Assembly (NCBI RefSeq): GCF_007995085.1
Contig: NZ_VOQS01000005.1
Location: forward strand, 1,612,001 to 1,676,000
Origin: Paraburkholderia azotifigens
Lineage (GTDB): Bacteria > Pseudomonadota > Gammaproteobacteria > Burkholderiales > Burkholderiaceae
Direction of reading: 5' to 3'
Length of the DNA: 64,000 bases
Below are positions 17,526 to 26,872 of the stretch, one piece after another. How positions within the stretch are numbered: the first letter of the stretch is position 1; each line of letters begins with the position of its first letter. The position numbers were made by a program, and so were the translations under genes. The notes beneath the pieces are model-generated. The model was not told the origin of the DNA, did no database searches, and worked only from the letters and a program-made list of their open reading frames with translations.

Positions 17526-18821
17526 TCATCCAAACCGCCGGGCGCTGAAGGGGGTAAGGTCCTGCTTCGGCGTTCGCCCGGAAGCGAGATCGGCAATGAG
17601 CCGTCCGGTTGTCGCGCCCAGCGTCAGGCCCAATTGCCCGTGACCGAGCGCGAGCAGCACGTTCGGCAGACGTTTCGATCGGTCGATGATCGGTTTCGTG
17701 TCGGGCAGGAACGGCCGATAGCCCACACCGAACTCATGCTTCGCCGTGTTCAGTTCAGGCAGAACCTTCTTTGCCTTGGCTAATATGATTTCCGCGCGTC
17801 TGAAATTCGGCTTTGCATTGCGCCCTGCGAACTCGATTGTCCCGCCAATCTGAAGCCCGCGAAGCATGGGCGTGAAGCAGAAACCGCCGTCCGCGTAGAT
17901 AACGGAGTGCTTGAACTTGACCTCCGGGTTCCGCACCAGAACCTGGTAGCCGGCGACGGCTTCGAGCGGAGCGTTCACAGCGAGCTGCGAGAAGAAGCGT
18001 CGGGAACCCGCGCCTGCCGCAAGGACGACGTGTGCCGCCGGCAGGCTTTCGCCGTTATCGAGCGTTACGCCCGTCGCTTGCCCCGCGTCTTCGTTGATAC
18101 GCGCCGCGGCGCTTCGCACGCGACGACCACCGTTCGTCACAAAGTTCTCCGTCAACGCCTTCAAGAATGCTTCCGTGTCACTGACGAATCGCCATTGCGG
18201 AAGCAGAAAACCGTGTGAAAAGCGGCCCTTGAGCGCGGGTTCAAGATCGTCGATCTCCGCGCGTCCAATGATCTGTGTGTCGAAGCCCAACGACTTTCTC
18301 AGTTCGATGTGCGGGCGCTCGTGCTCGACGCCTGCCGCGCTGTCGAACACTTCGAGGATCGGGCGTTGGCCGATTAGCGTATCGTCGTCGATGGAATCGA
18401 GCAGGTTTGCGTAGTCCGCGAAGACGTCGCTCGTGAGCGAAGCCATGGCGGTCGCGATATCGACAATCTTCGACTGCCGCGCGCAGGACAGGAAACGCAG
18501 GAACCACGGCACGATTCCCGGCAACGCACTTGGCCGCAGCGCGAGCGGGCCTTCCTGATCCATTAGCCATCCCGGCACTTTGAGCAGAATGCCCGGCTTC
18601 GACAAGGGAATGATCTCGCCGACAGAAATCTGACCGCAACTCCATTTCGCGGTGCTGTCGCCAGGTGCCGCAGGATCGATGAGCGTCACCTTGAAACCAC
18701 TTCGCTGAAGATACAGGGCACAGCAGGTTCCGACGATGCCGCCGCCGATGACCACCGCCTGCTGCGGCACCGCAGCGGCCGTTTGCGGAGTGAAATATTG
18801 CTCGCGAGGTACCGAATTCAT
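17526..18821 (-). CDS. FAD-dependent D-amino-acid dehydrogenase (DadA-like)
   Basis: 431-residue DAO-family flavoprotein. The ADP-binding GxGxxG motif is at the N-terminus (AVVIGGGIVGTCCALYLQRSG), with the DadA-type KWSCGQIS segment and the C-terminal GHGQLGLTLGATTGRLIADL block. DadA relatives oxidise D-amino acids (including D-proline or D-hydroxyproline) to imino/keto acids and pass electrons to the respiratory chain at the membrane. The gene lies directly beside two racemase-family genes and downstream of a polar amino-acid ABC transporter in the same operon. An import, epimerise, oxidise sequence fits well. RidA upstream would deal with the imine product. Confidence 0.88.
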   Translation of the reverse strand: MNSVPREQYFTPQTAAAVPQQAVVIGGGIVGTCCALYLQRSGFKVTLIDPAAPGDSTAKWSCGQISVGEIIPLSKPGILLKVPGWLMDQEGPLALRPSALPGIVPWFLRFLSCARQSKIVDIATAMASLTSDVFADYANLLDSIDDDTLIGQRPILEVFDSAAGVEHERPHIELRKSLGFDTQIIGRAEIDDLEPALKGRFSHGFLLPQWRFVSDTEAFLKALTENFVTNGGRRVRSAAARINEDAGQATGVTLDNGESLPAAHVVLAAGAGSRRFFSQLAVNAPLEAVAGYQVLVRNPEVKFKHSVIYADGGFCFTPMLRGLQIGGTIEFAGRNAKPNFRRAEIILAKAKKVLPELNTAKHEFGVGYRPFLPDTKPIIDRSKRLPNVLLALGHGQLGLTLGATTGRLIADLASGRTPKQDLTPFSARRFG

Positions 18822-18867
18822 TTTGGTTGTCGTCCGTGCTTCAGGTAGAACTGATGTTCGTATGGCA

Positions 18868-19533
18868 TCAATACGCGAAACGCCGCAGGAATCGCGATTC
18901 CACGACCCCGACGAGCCGGGTCAAAGGAAAAGCGACGACGAAGTAGATGATTCCAACGGTAGTCAGAAATTCGAGCGGGCGAGCTGTCGCATTGGAAGCG
19001 CTTTGCCCAACGTACATCAGGTCCGCGACGCCCACCGACGAGATCAACGCGCTCTCCTTGAACAGACTGATGATGTTCGACAGAAGCGGGGGAATGGCAC
19101 GCAACAATGCCTGCGGAAAGATCACATGCAGGATTTTCGTCTGAGGGGAGAGGCTCAACGCAATGCAGGCATCGTGCTGCTCGCCCGAGATCGACTTAAG
19201 CGCGCCGCGAAACGTCTCGCTGGTGATCGCAGTCATGTAGAGCGTCAGGGAGATGATGACCGAAAGATATGGCGGGATCGGCAGGCGAAACACCACGGGA
19301 AAGCAGAAAAAGATCCAGAAGAGCTGGATGAGAAGCGGCGTTCCGCGAAAAAGCTCCACATAAAGCCACGTTGGCGCCTTGACCCAGCGAGACGGTGACA
19401 GGCGAAGCAGGCTGAGAAAAAAGCCGAGCAAGCTTCCCAACACCGCACAACCACTGGTGAACGCGATCGTAAGGCCCAGGCCCTTCAACAGAACGAGCCA
19501 GTACGACGCCACAATGCCGAGATCCAGATTCAT
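18868..19533 (-). CDS. Polar amino-acid ABC transporter permease (HisM/GlnP type)
   Basis: 221-residue inner-membrane permease with the HisMQ-type N-terminal segment LLKGLGLTIAFTSGCAVLGS and the ATPase-contact EAA loop around SETFRGALKSISGEQHDACIALSLS. It starts 10 bp after the sister permease stop and completes the transporter with the ATPase (20226) and binding protein (21198). Substrate is presumably the amino acid handled by the downstream dehydrogenase and racemases. Confidence 0.9.
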   Translation of the reverse strand: MNLDLGIVASYWLVLLKGLGLTIAFTSGCAVLGSLLGFFLSLLRLSPSRWVKAPTWLYVELFRGTPLLIQLFWIFFCFPVVFRLPIPPYLSVIISLTLYMTAITSETFRGALKSISGEQHDACIALSLSPQTKILHVIFPQALLRAIPPLLSNIISLFKESALISSVGVADLMYVGQSASNATARPLEFLTTVGIIYFVVAFPLTRLVGVVESRFLRRFAY

Positions 19534-19543
19534 TTCAATCTCC

Positions 19544-20215
19544 TTAGCGCGTTACTGCGGCGTCCTGCCGGCGCTCGATAACATGGACAAGTCGCGATAT
19601 CGGAAGCGATAGCGCGAAGTAAATCAGCGCGACAATCGAATAGGTTTCCAGCGGCCGATAGGCTTCGGTCGCGAGGCTTTTCGCGACATACATGAGGTCC
19701 GCCACTGCGACGATCGCAACCAGCGCGCTTTGCTGGAGCGTGCCGATGCCGTTAGTCATCAGTACCGGCAGCGCGCTGCGCAGTGCTTGAGGCAAGACGA
19801 CATAGAAGGTTCGTTGCCACGGCTTTAGACCCAATGCGACACACGCATCGAGTTGCTCCTTCGGAACCGCCTGCACGCCTGCACGGTAGGCCTCTGCGTT
19901 GAAGGCCGTCAGATTCAACCCGAGCGCGAGCACGCCCATCGCGATGGGATCGATGAAGAAGTCGACCATCATCGGAATGCAATAGAAGAACCAGACGATC
20001 TGAAGCAGCGCCGGGGTGCAGCGGAAGAACTCGATGAAAAGCTGTGCCGGCCAGCGCACGAACTGCCAGCGGCTCATGACCACCAGGCAGAGAAAGAAAC
20101 CCAGCACAAGCCCCATGACGTTGGCAGCCAGAGCCAGTTCTAACGTCACCTTCAGGCCCTGAAGAAGAGCGGCCGCGCTTCCCTGGAGAAAACTGAAATC
20201 GAATTGGTAGCCCAT
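19544..20215 (-). CDS. Polar amino-acid ABC transporter permease (HisQ/GlnP type)
   Basis: 223-residue permease, partner of the one at 18868. Typical features are FLQGSAAALLQGLKVTLELAL, YIEFFRCTP-like FIEFFRCTPALLQIVWFFY, and the EAA loop AEAYRAGVQAVPKEQLDACVALGL. A longer frame extends upstream, but the ATG at 20215 starts the conserved protein and lies 10 bp after the ATPase gene. The two permeases would form the membrane heterodimer. Confidence 0.9.
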   Translation of the reverse strand: MGYQFDFSFLQGSAAALLQGLKVTLELALAANVMGLVLGFFLCLVVMSRWQFVRWPAQLFIEFFRCTPALLQIVWFFYCIPMMVDFFIDPIAMGVLALGLNLTAFNAEAYRAGVQAVPKEQLDACVALGLKPWQRTFYVVLPQALRSALPVLMTNGIGTLQQSALVAIVAVADLMYVAKSLATEAYRPLETYSIVALIYFALSLPISRLVHVIERRQDAAVTR

Positions 20216-20225
20216 GTCCGCTCTC

Positions 20226-21059
20226 TCAATCCAGATGAAGGACTTTCTCGAGGAACTCGCGCGTACGCGCTTCCTTCGGGCATTTGAACATCTCGGCGGG
20301 TGCGCCCTCTTCCACCACCTTGCCGCTCGCGCAAAACACGACTCGCGTCGCGATGTCACGGGCGAAGTGCATGTCGTGGGTCACGATGATCATGGCCATC
20401 TTCTGCTCGGCCAGTTGCAGCATCACGTTCTGCACTTCGATCACCATCTCGGGGTCGAGTGCAGAGGTCACTTCATCGAAGAGCATCAGCTTGGGCTCGA
20501 GCATCAGCGCGCGCGCAATCGCGACGCGCTGCTTCTGACCGCCCGAAAGCTGGCTGGGATACGCGTGCAGCTTGCTTTCGAGACCGAGTCGCGCGAGGTA
20601 CTTGCTCGCGCGCTCGGTCGCCTCGGCCTTGCCGAGACCGAGTGTCTTCACCGGCGCCAGGATCAGGTTGCCCAGCACGGAGAGGTGCGGAAAGAGCGTG
20701 TAGTGCTGGAACACCATGCCGATCTGCTTTTGCAGCTTCGAATCGATCCGTTTGCCGCCGACATCGGCACCACGAATGTAAGGCTTTCCCTGAAACGTGA
20801 TCTCGCCGCCCTGGACACCCTCCAGGCCCATCATGACGCGAAGAAGAGAACTCTTTCCGCTGCCGCTGGGGCCAATCACGACCAGTCGGTCGTCGGCGCG
20901 CATGTTCAGGCTCATCCGATCCATGACGACCAGGTTTTCGCCATACGACTTGTACACGTTCTTCAACTGTACAAAATCGCCTGACACCGACGACAAAGAC
21001 GCGATGGTCCGGGAATTGTTCGGGTTCGCCATCGGTTCTGCTTGTGTCTGAGATAACAT
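20226..21059 (-). CDS. Polar amino-acid ABC transporter ATP-binding protein
   Basis: 277-residue ATPase with Walker A GPSGSGKSSLLR, Q-loop VFQHYTLFPHLSVLGNL, signature LSGGQKQRVAIARAL and Walker B KLMLFDEVTSALDPE. The length and the ALDPEMV segment match the GlnQ/HisP group. The ATG at 21059 follows an AGGAGG element by 11 nt; a longer in-frame extension upstream has no ribosome site. It powers the two permeases that follow it. Confidence 0.92.
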   Translation of the reverse strand: MLSQTQAEPMANPNNSRTIASLSSVSGDFVQLKNVYKSYGENLVVMDRMSLNMRADDRLVVIGPSGSGKSSLLRVMMGLEGVQGGEITFQGKPYIRGADVGGKRIDSKLQKQIGMVFQHYTLFPHLSVLGNLILAPVKTLGLGKAEATERASKYLARLGLESKLHAYPSQLSGGQKQRVAIARALMLEPKLMLFDEVTSALDPEMVIEVQNVMLQLAEQKMAMIIVTHDMHFARDIATRVVFCASGKVVEEGAPAEMFKCPKEARTREFLEKVLHLD

Positions 21060-21197
21060 GATGAGGACTTCCTCCTGCGAAGCGCAACGCGGGCGCTCGG
21101 GACTCCAATCAGATATACGAAAGTCCGACCGGCCACTTCCGTCGTCCGAATCCGATGACGGAACCGCGATGAACGCGGTTCCGTCTACTAGCACCGA

Positions 21198-22031
21198 TCA
21201 CCTGGTGGTGGATATCGTCTCTTTAACCGACGCATCGACCAGTTTGGTCACTGCACCGGATTGCTTCTGCTGCTCGATGAACTGATTGAGAACGGCGACG
21301 TCCGCGGGCGGCGTATCCTTGCGAATACCGAAGCAGATACCTTGCTGTGCCAGCAACGGATTCGGCTTGAAAGCGACAGCCCAGTCCGGGTGAGCACGCG
21401 TCAGCAGCAGGTTTGTCATGTTGTCATCCGCAAGCAAGTCCGCGCGTTTGGACATCAGAGCAAGGCGCGTTTCGTCGAAGCCCGGCAGACGCATGATCGT
21501 CGCCTGCTTCAGGACGGCGGAGATCGCTTTGTCCTGCGCCGTACCGGACATCACCGTGACCGTCGTGCCGGGCTTGTCGATGTCGGCAATCGAATTGATC
21601 GACTTCGGCAACTTCGGGTTGTTCTTGTTGTAGGCAAACGTCACGCTGTAGTCGACAACCGGCTCCGAGAAGGAGATGGCCTTTCTGCGCTCGGGCGTGT
21701 CATTCAGAGAGAGCGACATGTCCCACTTCTCGGACTGAAGTCCGGCAACGATATTGTCCCAGGTCGTGTCGACATACTCGACCTTCACCTTGAGTACCTT
21801 TTCGCCAAACTGGCGGCACAGATCTGGAAAGATGCCGCTGTATGTATCAGTCTTCGGGTCTTTCATCGTGTACGGCGGCGACGTGGCGACACCGCAGCGG
21901 AGAACGCCGGCCTTTTTCACGCTCTGCCAGCTACCAGCGTCCTGCGCGTATGCCGTCGAGCTCGTAGCAAGTGCGCCTACAGCAATCGCACAGACCAACG
22001 CGCGACCAAGAATCTGAGAAATCCGCAGCAT
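21198..22031 (-). CDS. Polar amino-acid ABC transporter substrate-binding protein
   Basis: 277 residues of the family 3 periplasmic binding proteins. The signal peptide starts MLRISQILGRALVCAIAVGA and ends near AYAQD. Mature-protein landmarks are GVLRCGVATSPPYTMKD, SGIFPDLCRQFGEKVL and FSEPVVDYSVTFAY. The ATG at 22031 has GAGG 8 nt upstream and yields a clean signal peptide, unlike longer in-frame alternatives. It lies 61 bp after ridA and 138 bp before the ATPase gene. Ligand unknown; a polar or cyclic amino acid is expected. Confidence 0.9.
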   Translation of the reverse strand: MLRISQILGRALVCAIAVGALATSSTAYAQDAGSWQSVKKAGVLRCGVATSPPYTMKDPKTDTYSGIFPDLCRQFGEKVLKVKVEYVDTTWDNIVAGLQSEKWDMSLSLNDTPERRKAISFSEPVVDYSVTFAYNKNNPKLPKSINSIADIDKPGTTVTVMSGTAQDKAISAVLKQATIMRLPGFDETRLALMSKRADLLADDNMTNLLLTRAHPDWAVAFKPNPLLAQQGICFGIRKDTPPADVAVLNQFIEQQKQSGAVTKLVDASVKETISTTR

Positions 22032-22092
22032 TTTCAACCTCAGCAATTTAGGGGTTAAGTCAATACAGTGATCAGGTCCTGCTGGTTTTTGC

Positions 22093-22563
22093 CTACTTGA
22101 GTTCAAAAATTCCATCGAGCTCGACCGCCACGCCTCGCGGCAACGAAATACAACCGACTGCGGCTCGGGTATGCCTGCCTGCATCGCCCAGCACGGCGAC
22201 CATGAGATCGGACGCGCCGTTGATGACCTTCGGATGGTCGGTAAAGTCTTCGGCTGCGTTGACGAAGCCGCCAAGCCGGACACAGCCCGCAACGCGACTG
22301 AAATCGCCTTCTACCGCGCGATCGACCTGCGCGAGCATGTTGACGGCGCAGAGTCGCGCGGCCGCCTGTCCCTCTTCGAGCGTGACGTTTCGGCCGAGCT
22401 TGCCGACGTATTGATCCACGCCGTCGAGCACCGGTACCTGGCCCGACACGTACAGGAGATTCCCCACCTTCTTGACCGGGAGAAAATTCGCTCCCGGCTT
22501 CGGCGCGGATTGAGGCAATTCGATGCCCAACTCAGCCAGGCGATCTTTCAGACTTTGATTCAT
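22093..22563 (-). CDS. RidA/YjgF family protein (imine deaminase-like)
   Basis: 156 residues, of the longer RidA subgroup (start MNQSLKDRLAELGIELP), with VGNLLYVSGQVP, RLCAVNMLAQVDRAVEG and the C-terminal RAAVGCISLPRGVAVELD containing the active-site arginine region. RidA proteins hydrolyse reactive imines or enamines to keto acids. The ATG at 22563 follows an AGGAGAGAACC ribosome site. Placement between hyuB and an amino-acid transporter, with a D-amino-acid dehydrogenase downstream, suggests it clears imino acids made in this pathway. Confidence 0.88.
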   Translation of the reverse strand: MNQSLKDRLAELGIELPQSAPKPGANFLPVKKVGNLLYVSGQVPVLDGVDQYVGKLGRNVTLEEGQAAARLCAVNMLAQVDRAVEGDFSRVAGCVRLGGFVNAAEDFTDHPKVINGASDLMVAVLGDAGRHTRAAVGCISLPRGVAVELDGIFELK

Positions 22564-22580
22564 CGGGTTCTCTCCTGATG

Positions 22581-24299
22581 TCACTTCGCGTTGCGTGCGG
22601 CGTCCGAACGCGCCCGGTCGATCCGGTCACCGTCGAACACCACCTTGTGGCGCTGCTCTGCGTATTCGCGCGAGATCTTGCCGTTCGCGAGGTCCGCTTC
22701 GATTTTGTCGAGGGTTCGTTTCATCGGATTGCCGTAACCACCGCCGCCGGCCTGCTCGTGGCGGATGATCGCGCCACGATGGAGCGTCCGCGTGAACTTG
22801 CTGGGAAGCGGGGACAATCCTTCTTCCGAACGAAGGTAGTTCGCGGAGCAGGCTCCGGAGCCGCCACCGAACAGGCCATAAGGTGCGTGGTTGGCGCGGT
22901 CCGACCGAATTTGCGCGACCACTTCGTCAGCTTCGATCCGATACTCGCGCACGAGTCCCAGGCCGCCGCGGTATTCGCCCGCGCCACCCGAATCGGCTGC
23001 GAAGCCGTACGCTTCCATCACGATCGGATAGCGCGCTTCGAGCGTCTCGATCGGCATGTTCGACATGTTCTGCGAAGGGTTCGTCACGCCTTCCACGCCG
23101 TCCTTGTTGAAGCGGCCGCCCCATGCACCGTTGATCATGTCGACCAGGATGAACGGCTCGCTCGCGCCCTTCGCATAGCCGCTCAGCGCGATGACCGTGT
23201 TGCCGCCCTCGCCCGCCGCCATGACCTTCTTCGGTGCGATCTGTGCAAGCGCGCCGAGCACACAGTCGACCACGCGATAACCCGTCAGTGCGCGCGCAGC
23301 CACCGGAGCCGGCATACGCGGATTGAGGATCGAACCTTCAGGCGCGGTGATCTCGATGCAGCGATAAACACCCGCGTTGTTGGGCACGTCGGCGTCCAGC
23401 GCGCAGCGGACGCTGAGGTACGTCGCCGACTTGACGAACGAGAGCGTCGAATTGATCGCGCCGCGCACTTGCGGCGACGAACCCGCGAAATCGACGCTGA
23501 CCTTCGATCCCGCCACCGTGATCGCGCACTTGATGGGAATCGCGTCCTCGGTGAAGCCGTCGTTGTCGATGTAGTCCGTGAAGTGATAGACGCCGTCTGG
23601 CCATGCCTCGATCGCCTGACGCGTGAGTCTTTCACCGTAATCGAGCAGCTCGTCGAAGTAGCCTTGCAAATTCTCCTCACCGTAACGGTCGATCATGCGC
23701 AGCAACTCACGTTCGCCGATGTTGCACGTAGCAAGCTGCGCATCGAGATCGCCCAGCACGAGATCCGGAAGCCGCACGTTCTTCTTGATGATGTTGATGA
23801 GCGTCTCGTTCGGTTCGCCGCGCTGATAGAGCCTGGTCGGCGGAATGCGAAGGCCTTCCTGGAAGATTTCGGTCGAATCGGCCGCGTTGGAGCCCGGCAC
23901 GCGCCCACCGACATCGCAATGGTGCGCGATGACGACCGAGAAGCCCTGCAGCCGCTTTTCATGAAAGATCGGCTTGAACATGAAGATATCTGGCAGGTGC
24001 ATGCCGCCTTCATACGGATCATTCAGGATGATGACGTCACCGGGTTCGACCGTGGCGGCGTACCTGTCGATGATGATGTCCACTGCATCGGGCACCGCGC
24101 CCAGATGCAATGCCACCGTTTTTGCCTGCGCAAGAATGCGGCCTTTCGCGTCGCACATCGTGACCGAATAGTCGAGCACGTCGCGAATGATCGGCGAACG
24201 GGCGGTGCGCATCACGGCGAAGGCCATGTCGTCGACGATGGTGTCGAGCGCGTTCTTGACTACCGCAAAAGTGATTGGGTCAACGTTACGTTGGGTCAT
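22581..24299 (-). CDS. hyuB: Hydantoinase B/oxoprolinase family protein
   Basis: 572 residues, normal for the HyuB (PF02538) subunit. Landmarks: NVDPITFAVVKNALDTIVDDM, MRTARSPIIRDVLDYS, DVIILNDPYEGGMHLPDI, VIAHHCDVGGRVPGSNAADS and the C-terminal PMKRTLDKIEADLANGKISREYAEQRH. With HyuA it forms an ATP-dependent enzyme opening 5-oxoproline, N-methylhydantoin or other cyclic amide rings; acetone and acetophenone carboxylases use related subunits. The gene follows hyuA by 25 bp; the ATG at 24299 has a GGAG site. The actual ring substrate is unknown. Confidence 0.9.
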   Translation of the reverse strand: MTQRNVDPITFAVVKNALDTIVDDMAFAVMRTARSPIIRDVLDYSVTMCDAKGRILAQAKTVALHLGAVPDAVDIIIDRYAATVEPGDVIILNDPYEGGMHLPDIFMFKPIFHEKRLQGFSVVIAHHCDVGGRVPGSNAADSTEIFQEGLRIPPTRLYQRGEPNETLINIIKKNVRLPDLVLGDLDAQLATCNIGERELLRMIDRYGEENLQGYFDELLDYGERLTRQAIEAWPDGVYHFTDYIDNDGFTEDAIPIKCAITVAGSKVSVDFAGSSPQVRGAINSTLSFVKSATYLSVRCALDADVPNNAGVYRCIEITAPEGSILNPRMPAPVAARALTGYRVVDCVLGALAQIAPKKVMAAGEGGNTVIALSGYAKGASEPFILVDMINGAWGGRFNKDGVEGVTNPSQNMSNMPIETLEARYPIVMEAYGFAADSGGAGEYRGGLGLVREYRIEADEVVAQIRSDRANHAPYGLFGGGSGACSANYLRSEEGLSPLPSKFTRTLHRGAIIRHEQAGGGGYGNPMKRTLDKIEADLANGKISREYAEQRHKVVFDGDRIDRARSDAARNAK

Positions 24300-24324
24300 G
24301 AATACTCCAATGAATCCTGTGAAA

Positions 24325-26406
24325 TCAGTCGAGCGAGGCAATCACGCTGCCTACCTTGTCGGTGCTCACGCGCCAGCCCGGCGGGATCACAATCGTGGTG
24401 TCGGAGCTTTCGAGAATCACAGGCCCCGTGAGCGGTTTATCCAGTTTCGAGCGCGGCACGATGGGCGTATCGACCCAGCCCGTCTTGCGATCGAAATAGA
24501 CCCGACGCGTGCTCTTCTCCTCGTTGCTCCCCGCCGATTTCGCACTGCGGATGTCATTGAAGTCGAGCGTGCTCGTCGCAATCCCGCGTGCAAGCAGACG
24601 GACGTTGGCACATTCGATCGCATCGTTGGATGCATAGCCGTAGATCGCGGCGTAGGCATCGCGGAAACCCTTGCGCAACACGTCGCGTGAGCCTTCGTTG
24701 AGTTCGCCGGGAATGCGGACGGGAATCTCGTAGTCCTGGCCTTTGAAGCGCATGTCGAGATCGAAGACGTATTCGATGCGGTCCGCCGAGTAACCTTCGT
24801 CCGCCAGCGCGCGGTGCGCGTCTTCGCGCATTTCGCCGACTACGTCTGCGAGGGCGTCGATATTGAGCGCATCGAGCAGACTAAGCGACGGACGCACGAA
24901 ATAGCGCTCGACCGCACCAGCCAGCATTCCCATTGCAGTGAATACGCCCGGCGCCGCGGGGAACACGACCCGCTTCATATCGAGCGCACGCGCCAGGTCG
25001 CATGCGTGCACGGGACCGGAGCCACCGAACGCGACGAGGGTGAAATCGCGCGGATCGACGCCGCGCTCCACGGTCACTGCCTTGATGGTCCGCGCCATGT
25101 TGACGTTCACGACTTCACGGATGCCGACCGCGGTCTCTTCTATGCCGATGCCTAACGGCTTCGCGAGCAGCGTGTCAACCGCATCGCGTGCGGCCTGGAT
25201 GTTCAGTTCCATCGTGCCGCCCGCAAGCTTCTGCGGCAGGAAGCCGAGAATGGCGTTCGCGTCGGTGACGGTTGGCTTTTCGCCGCCGATGCCGTAGCAC
25301 ACCGGTCCGGGATACGCACCCGCCGACACGGGACCAACGTTGAGCAGGCCACCCGCATCGGTCCATGCAATCGAGCCCGCGCCGCTACCCACTTCGGCGA
25401 CGTCGATGGTCGGCACGCGCATCATGTAGCCGCCCGCCTTGATGAAGCGGCTCGGCGTCGAGATGCCGGCGCGAAATTCGTATTCGTTGGTGCGCGCGAG
25501 TTGCCCTTCGTGGATCAGGGACGCGGATGCCGTCGTGCCGCCCATGTCGAAGACCACGAGTTCTTTCTCTTCGATCGCGTCGCCGAGCCGCCCTGCCCCG
25601 ACCACGCCTGCCGAACGGCCCGACGAGATGAAGAACACCGGCGTGTCCTGAGCGATACGCGCGCTGGACAAACCGCCATTGGAATTGCTCACCAGCAGCG
25701 GCGCGTTCACGCCGATCCGCTTGAGTCCCGACTCGAGACGTTGCAGATAGGTCCGCAACGCCGGCAGCACATATGCATTCACGACGGTCGTCGACGTGCG
25801 CTCATACTCGCGCAGCTCGGGCAGCACCGAAATCGACGCCGTCACGCTGATGTTGGGAAACGCCTGCTGGAAGGCTTCCAGCGCGGCCTTTTCATTTGCG
25901 CCGTTCTTGTATGAATTGATGAAGCAGATCGCGACGGACTCGATGCCTTCGCTCTGGAAGAACTTGCCTGCCTCGATCACCTGATCGACCGGTGTCGGGC
26001 GAAGCACGTCACCGGACGCAAGCACGCGCTCGTCGATTTCCAGACGATAGCGGCGCTCGACGAGCGGCACCGGCTTATCCCATGAAAGATCGAACATGGT
26101 CGGGGTGCGCACACGGCCGATCTCGAGCACGTCGCGAAAGCCTCTGGTCGTGATCAGGCCGCATTTCGCGCCGACCTTCTGCAGCATCGTGTTCGAACCA
26201 ACCGTCGTGCCATGCAGCACCTCGGTGACATCGGACGTCTGCATGCCCGCCTGGTCGAGGATGCGCTGCACGCCCGTCAGCACCGCCTCTTCGGGCGCCG
26301 CAGGCGTCGAAGAGACTTTCGTGAAAGTCACATATCCCTTGTCGTCGAGCAACACAAGGTCCGTGAAAGTGCCGCCGATGTCGACCCCAATTCTCGCGCT
26401 TGCCAT
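24325..26406 (-). CDS. hyuA: Hydantoinase A/oxoprolinase family protein
   Basis: 693 residues, full length for HyuA (PF05378 plus PF01968). The N-terminal actin-like ATP site ARIGVDIGGTFTDLVLLDD is followed by VLHGTTVGSNTMLQ, the GGTTASASLIHEG segment and VERGVDPRDFTLVAFGGSGP. It binds and hydrolyses ATP to activate the cyclic substrate that HyuB opens. It is the first gene of the eleven-gene minus-strand operon ending at 14287. The 466-bp promoter region upstream contains two copies of the GntR operator (26570-26588, 26630-26648). Confidence 0.91.
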   Translation of the reverse strand: MASARIGVDIGGTFTDLVLLDDKGYVTFTKVSSTPAAPEEAVLTGVQRILDQAGMQTSDVTEVLHGTTVGSNTMLQKVGAKCGLITTRGFRDVLEIGRVRTPTMFDLSWDKPVPLVERRYRLEIDERVLASGDVLRPTPVDQVIEAGKFFQSEGIESVAICFINSYKNGANEKAALEAFQQAFPNISVTASISVLPELREYERTSTTVVNAYVLPALRTYLQRLESGLKRIGVNAPLLVSNSNGGLSSARIAQDTPVFFISSGRSAGVVGAGRLGDAIEEKELVVFDMGGTTASASLIHEGQLARTNEYEFRAGISTPSRFIKAGGYMMRVPTIDVAEVGSGAGSIAWTDAGGLLNVGPVSAGAYPGPVCYGIGGEKPTVTDANAILGFLPQKLAGGTMELNIQAARDAVDTLLAKPLGIGIEETAVGIREVVNVNMARTIKAVTVERGVDPRDFTLVAFGGSGPVHACDLARALDMKRVVFPAAPGVFTAMGMLAGAVERYFVRPSLSLLDALNIDALADVVGEMREDAHRALADEGYSADRIEYVFDLDMRFKGQDYEIPVRIPGELNEGSRDVLRKGFRDAYAAIYGYASNDAIECANVRLLARGIATSTLDFNDIRSAKSAGSNEEKSTRRVYFDRKTGWVDTPIVPRSKLDKPLTGPVILESSDTTIVIPPGWRVSTDKVGSVIASLD

Positions 26407-26569
26407 ATCGATTCCCGATCGTTCTCGAGCCGTCTGAGGCCGTCAGACCTCGATGCTGGCTCGGGTTCCAAGTTGAAGGTGCATGCCGCTAACCGTCTGC
26501 TCATTTCCTGAAACAGCGGTACTTCGGCTCACATGGCATTGATGATTGGCGACAATTATGCGATGCGGT

Positions 26570-26588
26570 TGTCGACATAACCTCCACA
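26570..26588. promoter_or_regulatory. GntR operator-like site O1 upstream of hyuA
   Basis: TGTCG at 26570-26574, nine bases, then CCACA at 26584-26588: one mismatch from the TGTCG-N9-CGACA repeat seen at the other sites. A further CGACAA at 26550-26555 pairs with TTGTCG at 26569-26574. It lies 164 bp upstream of the hyuA start. Binding by the GntR at 28001 is inferred. Confidence 0.45.
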
Positions 26589-26629
26589 ACTGCTTAGTCG
26601 CAACTATTCATCTCGTCCATGGATCGCAT

Positions 26630-26655
26630 TGTCGATCAAAAGACGACAATGTCAA
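26630..26655 (-). promoter_or_regulatory. hyuA promoter -35 with GntR operator O2
   Basis: The perfect dyad ATTGTCG-N9-CGACAAT spans 26628-26650. On the minus strand, TTGACA (26650-26655) overlaps its edge and would be a -35 element, so the operator lies in the spacer toward the -10. A bound repressor would block polymerase. The same dyad occurs at 26793 and 28793. Confidence 0.6.
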
Positions 26656-26763
26656 CACAAAAAAAATATCCAGGGGCCGCTCCGCGCACCGGAACGCCCG
26701 TTGCATAAGGATTTAAGCCTCACGTAGGGGTATACATTGATCTGCTCTAGTCCGCTTGATTTC

Positions 26764-26811
26764 TTGACATAGAATCGTGCGAGTGTGACGATTGTCGGCA
26801 TTAGATCGACT
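26764..26811 (+). promoter_or_regulatory. SDR/tautomerase promoter with GntR operator O3
   Basis: TTGACA (26764-26769), 17-bp spacer and GACGAT (26787-26792) are immediately followed by TGTCG-N9-CGACT (26793-26811). The 13-mer ATTGTCGGCATTA at 26791-26803 is repeated exactly, inverted, in the GntR gene's own promoter (28801-28813). Operator placement just after the -10 suggests repression. Confidence 0.62.
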
Positions 26812-26872
26812 TAAAACCGGTCGATCAAAAAGAGCAATCGCAACGAGTGTGGGCAAACATTGGGAGAAGGGA

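Noticed and set aside
22578..24431. 617-codon open frame on the plus strand
   Set aside because: Antisense to hyuB, which has full family signatures; composition typical of a shadow frame.
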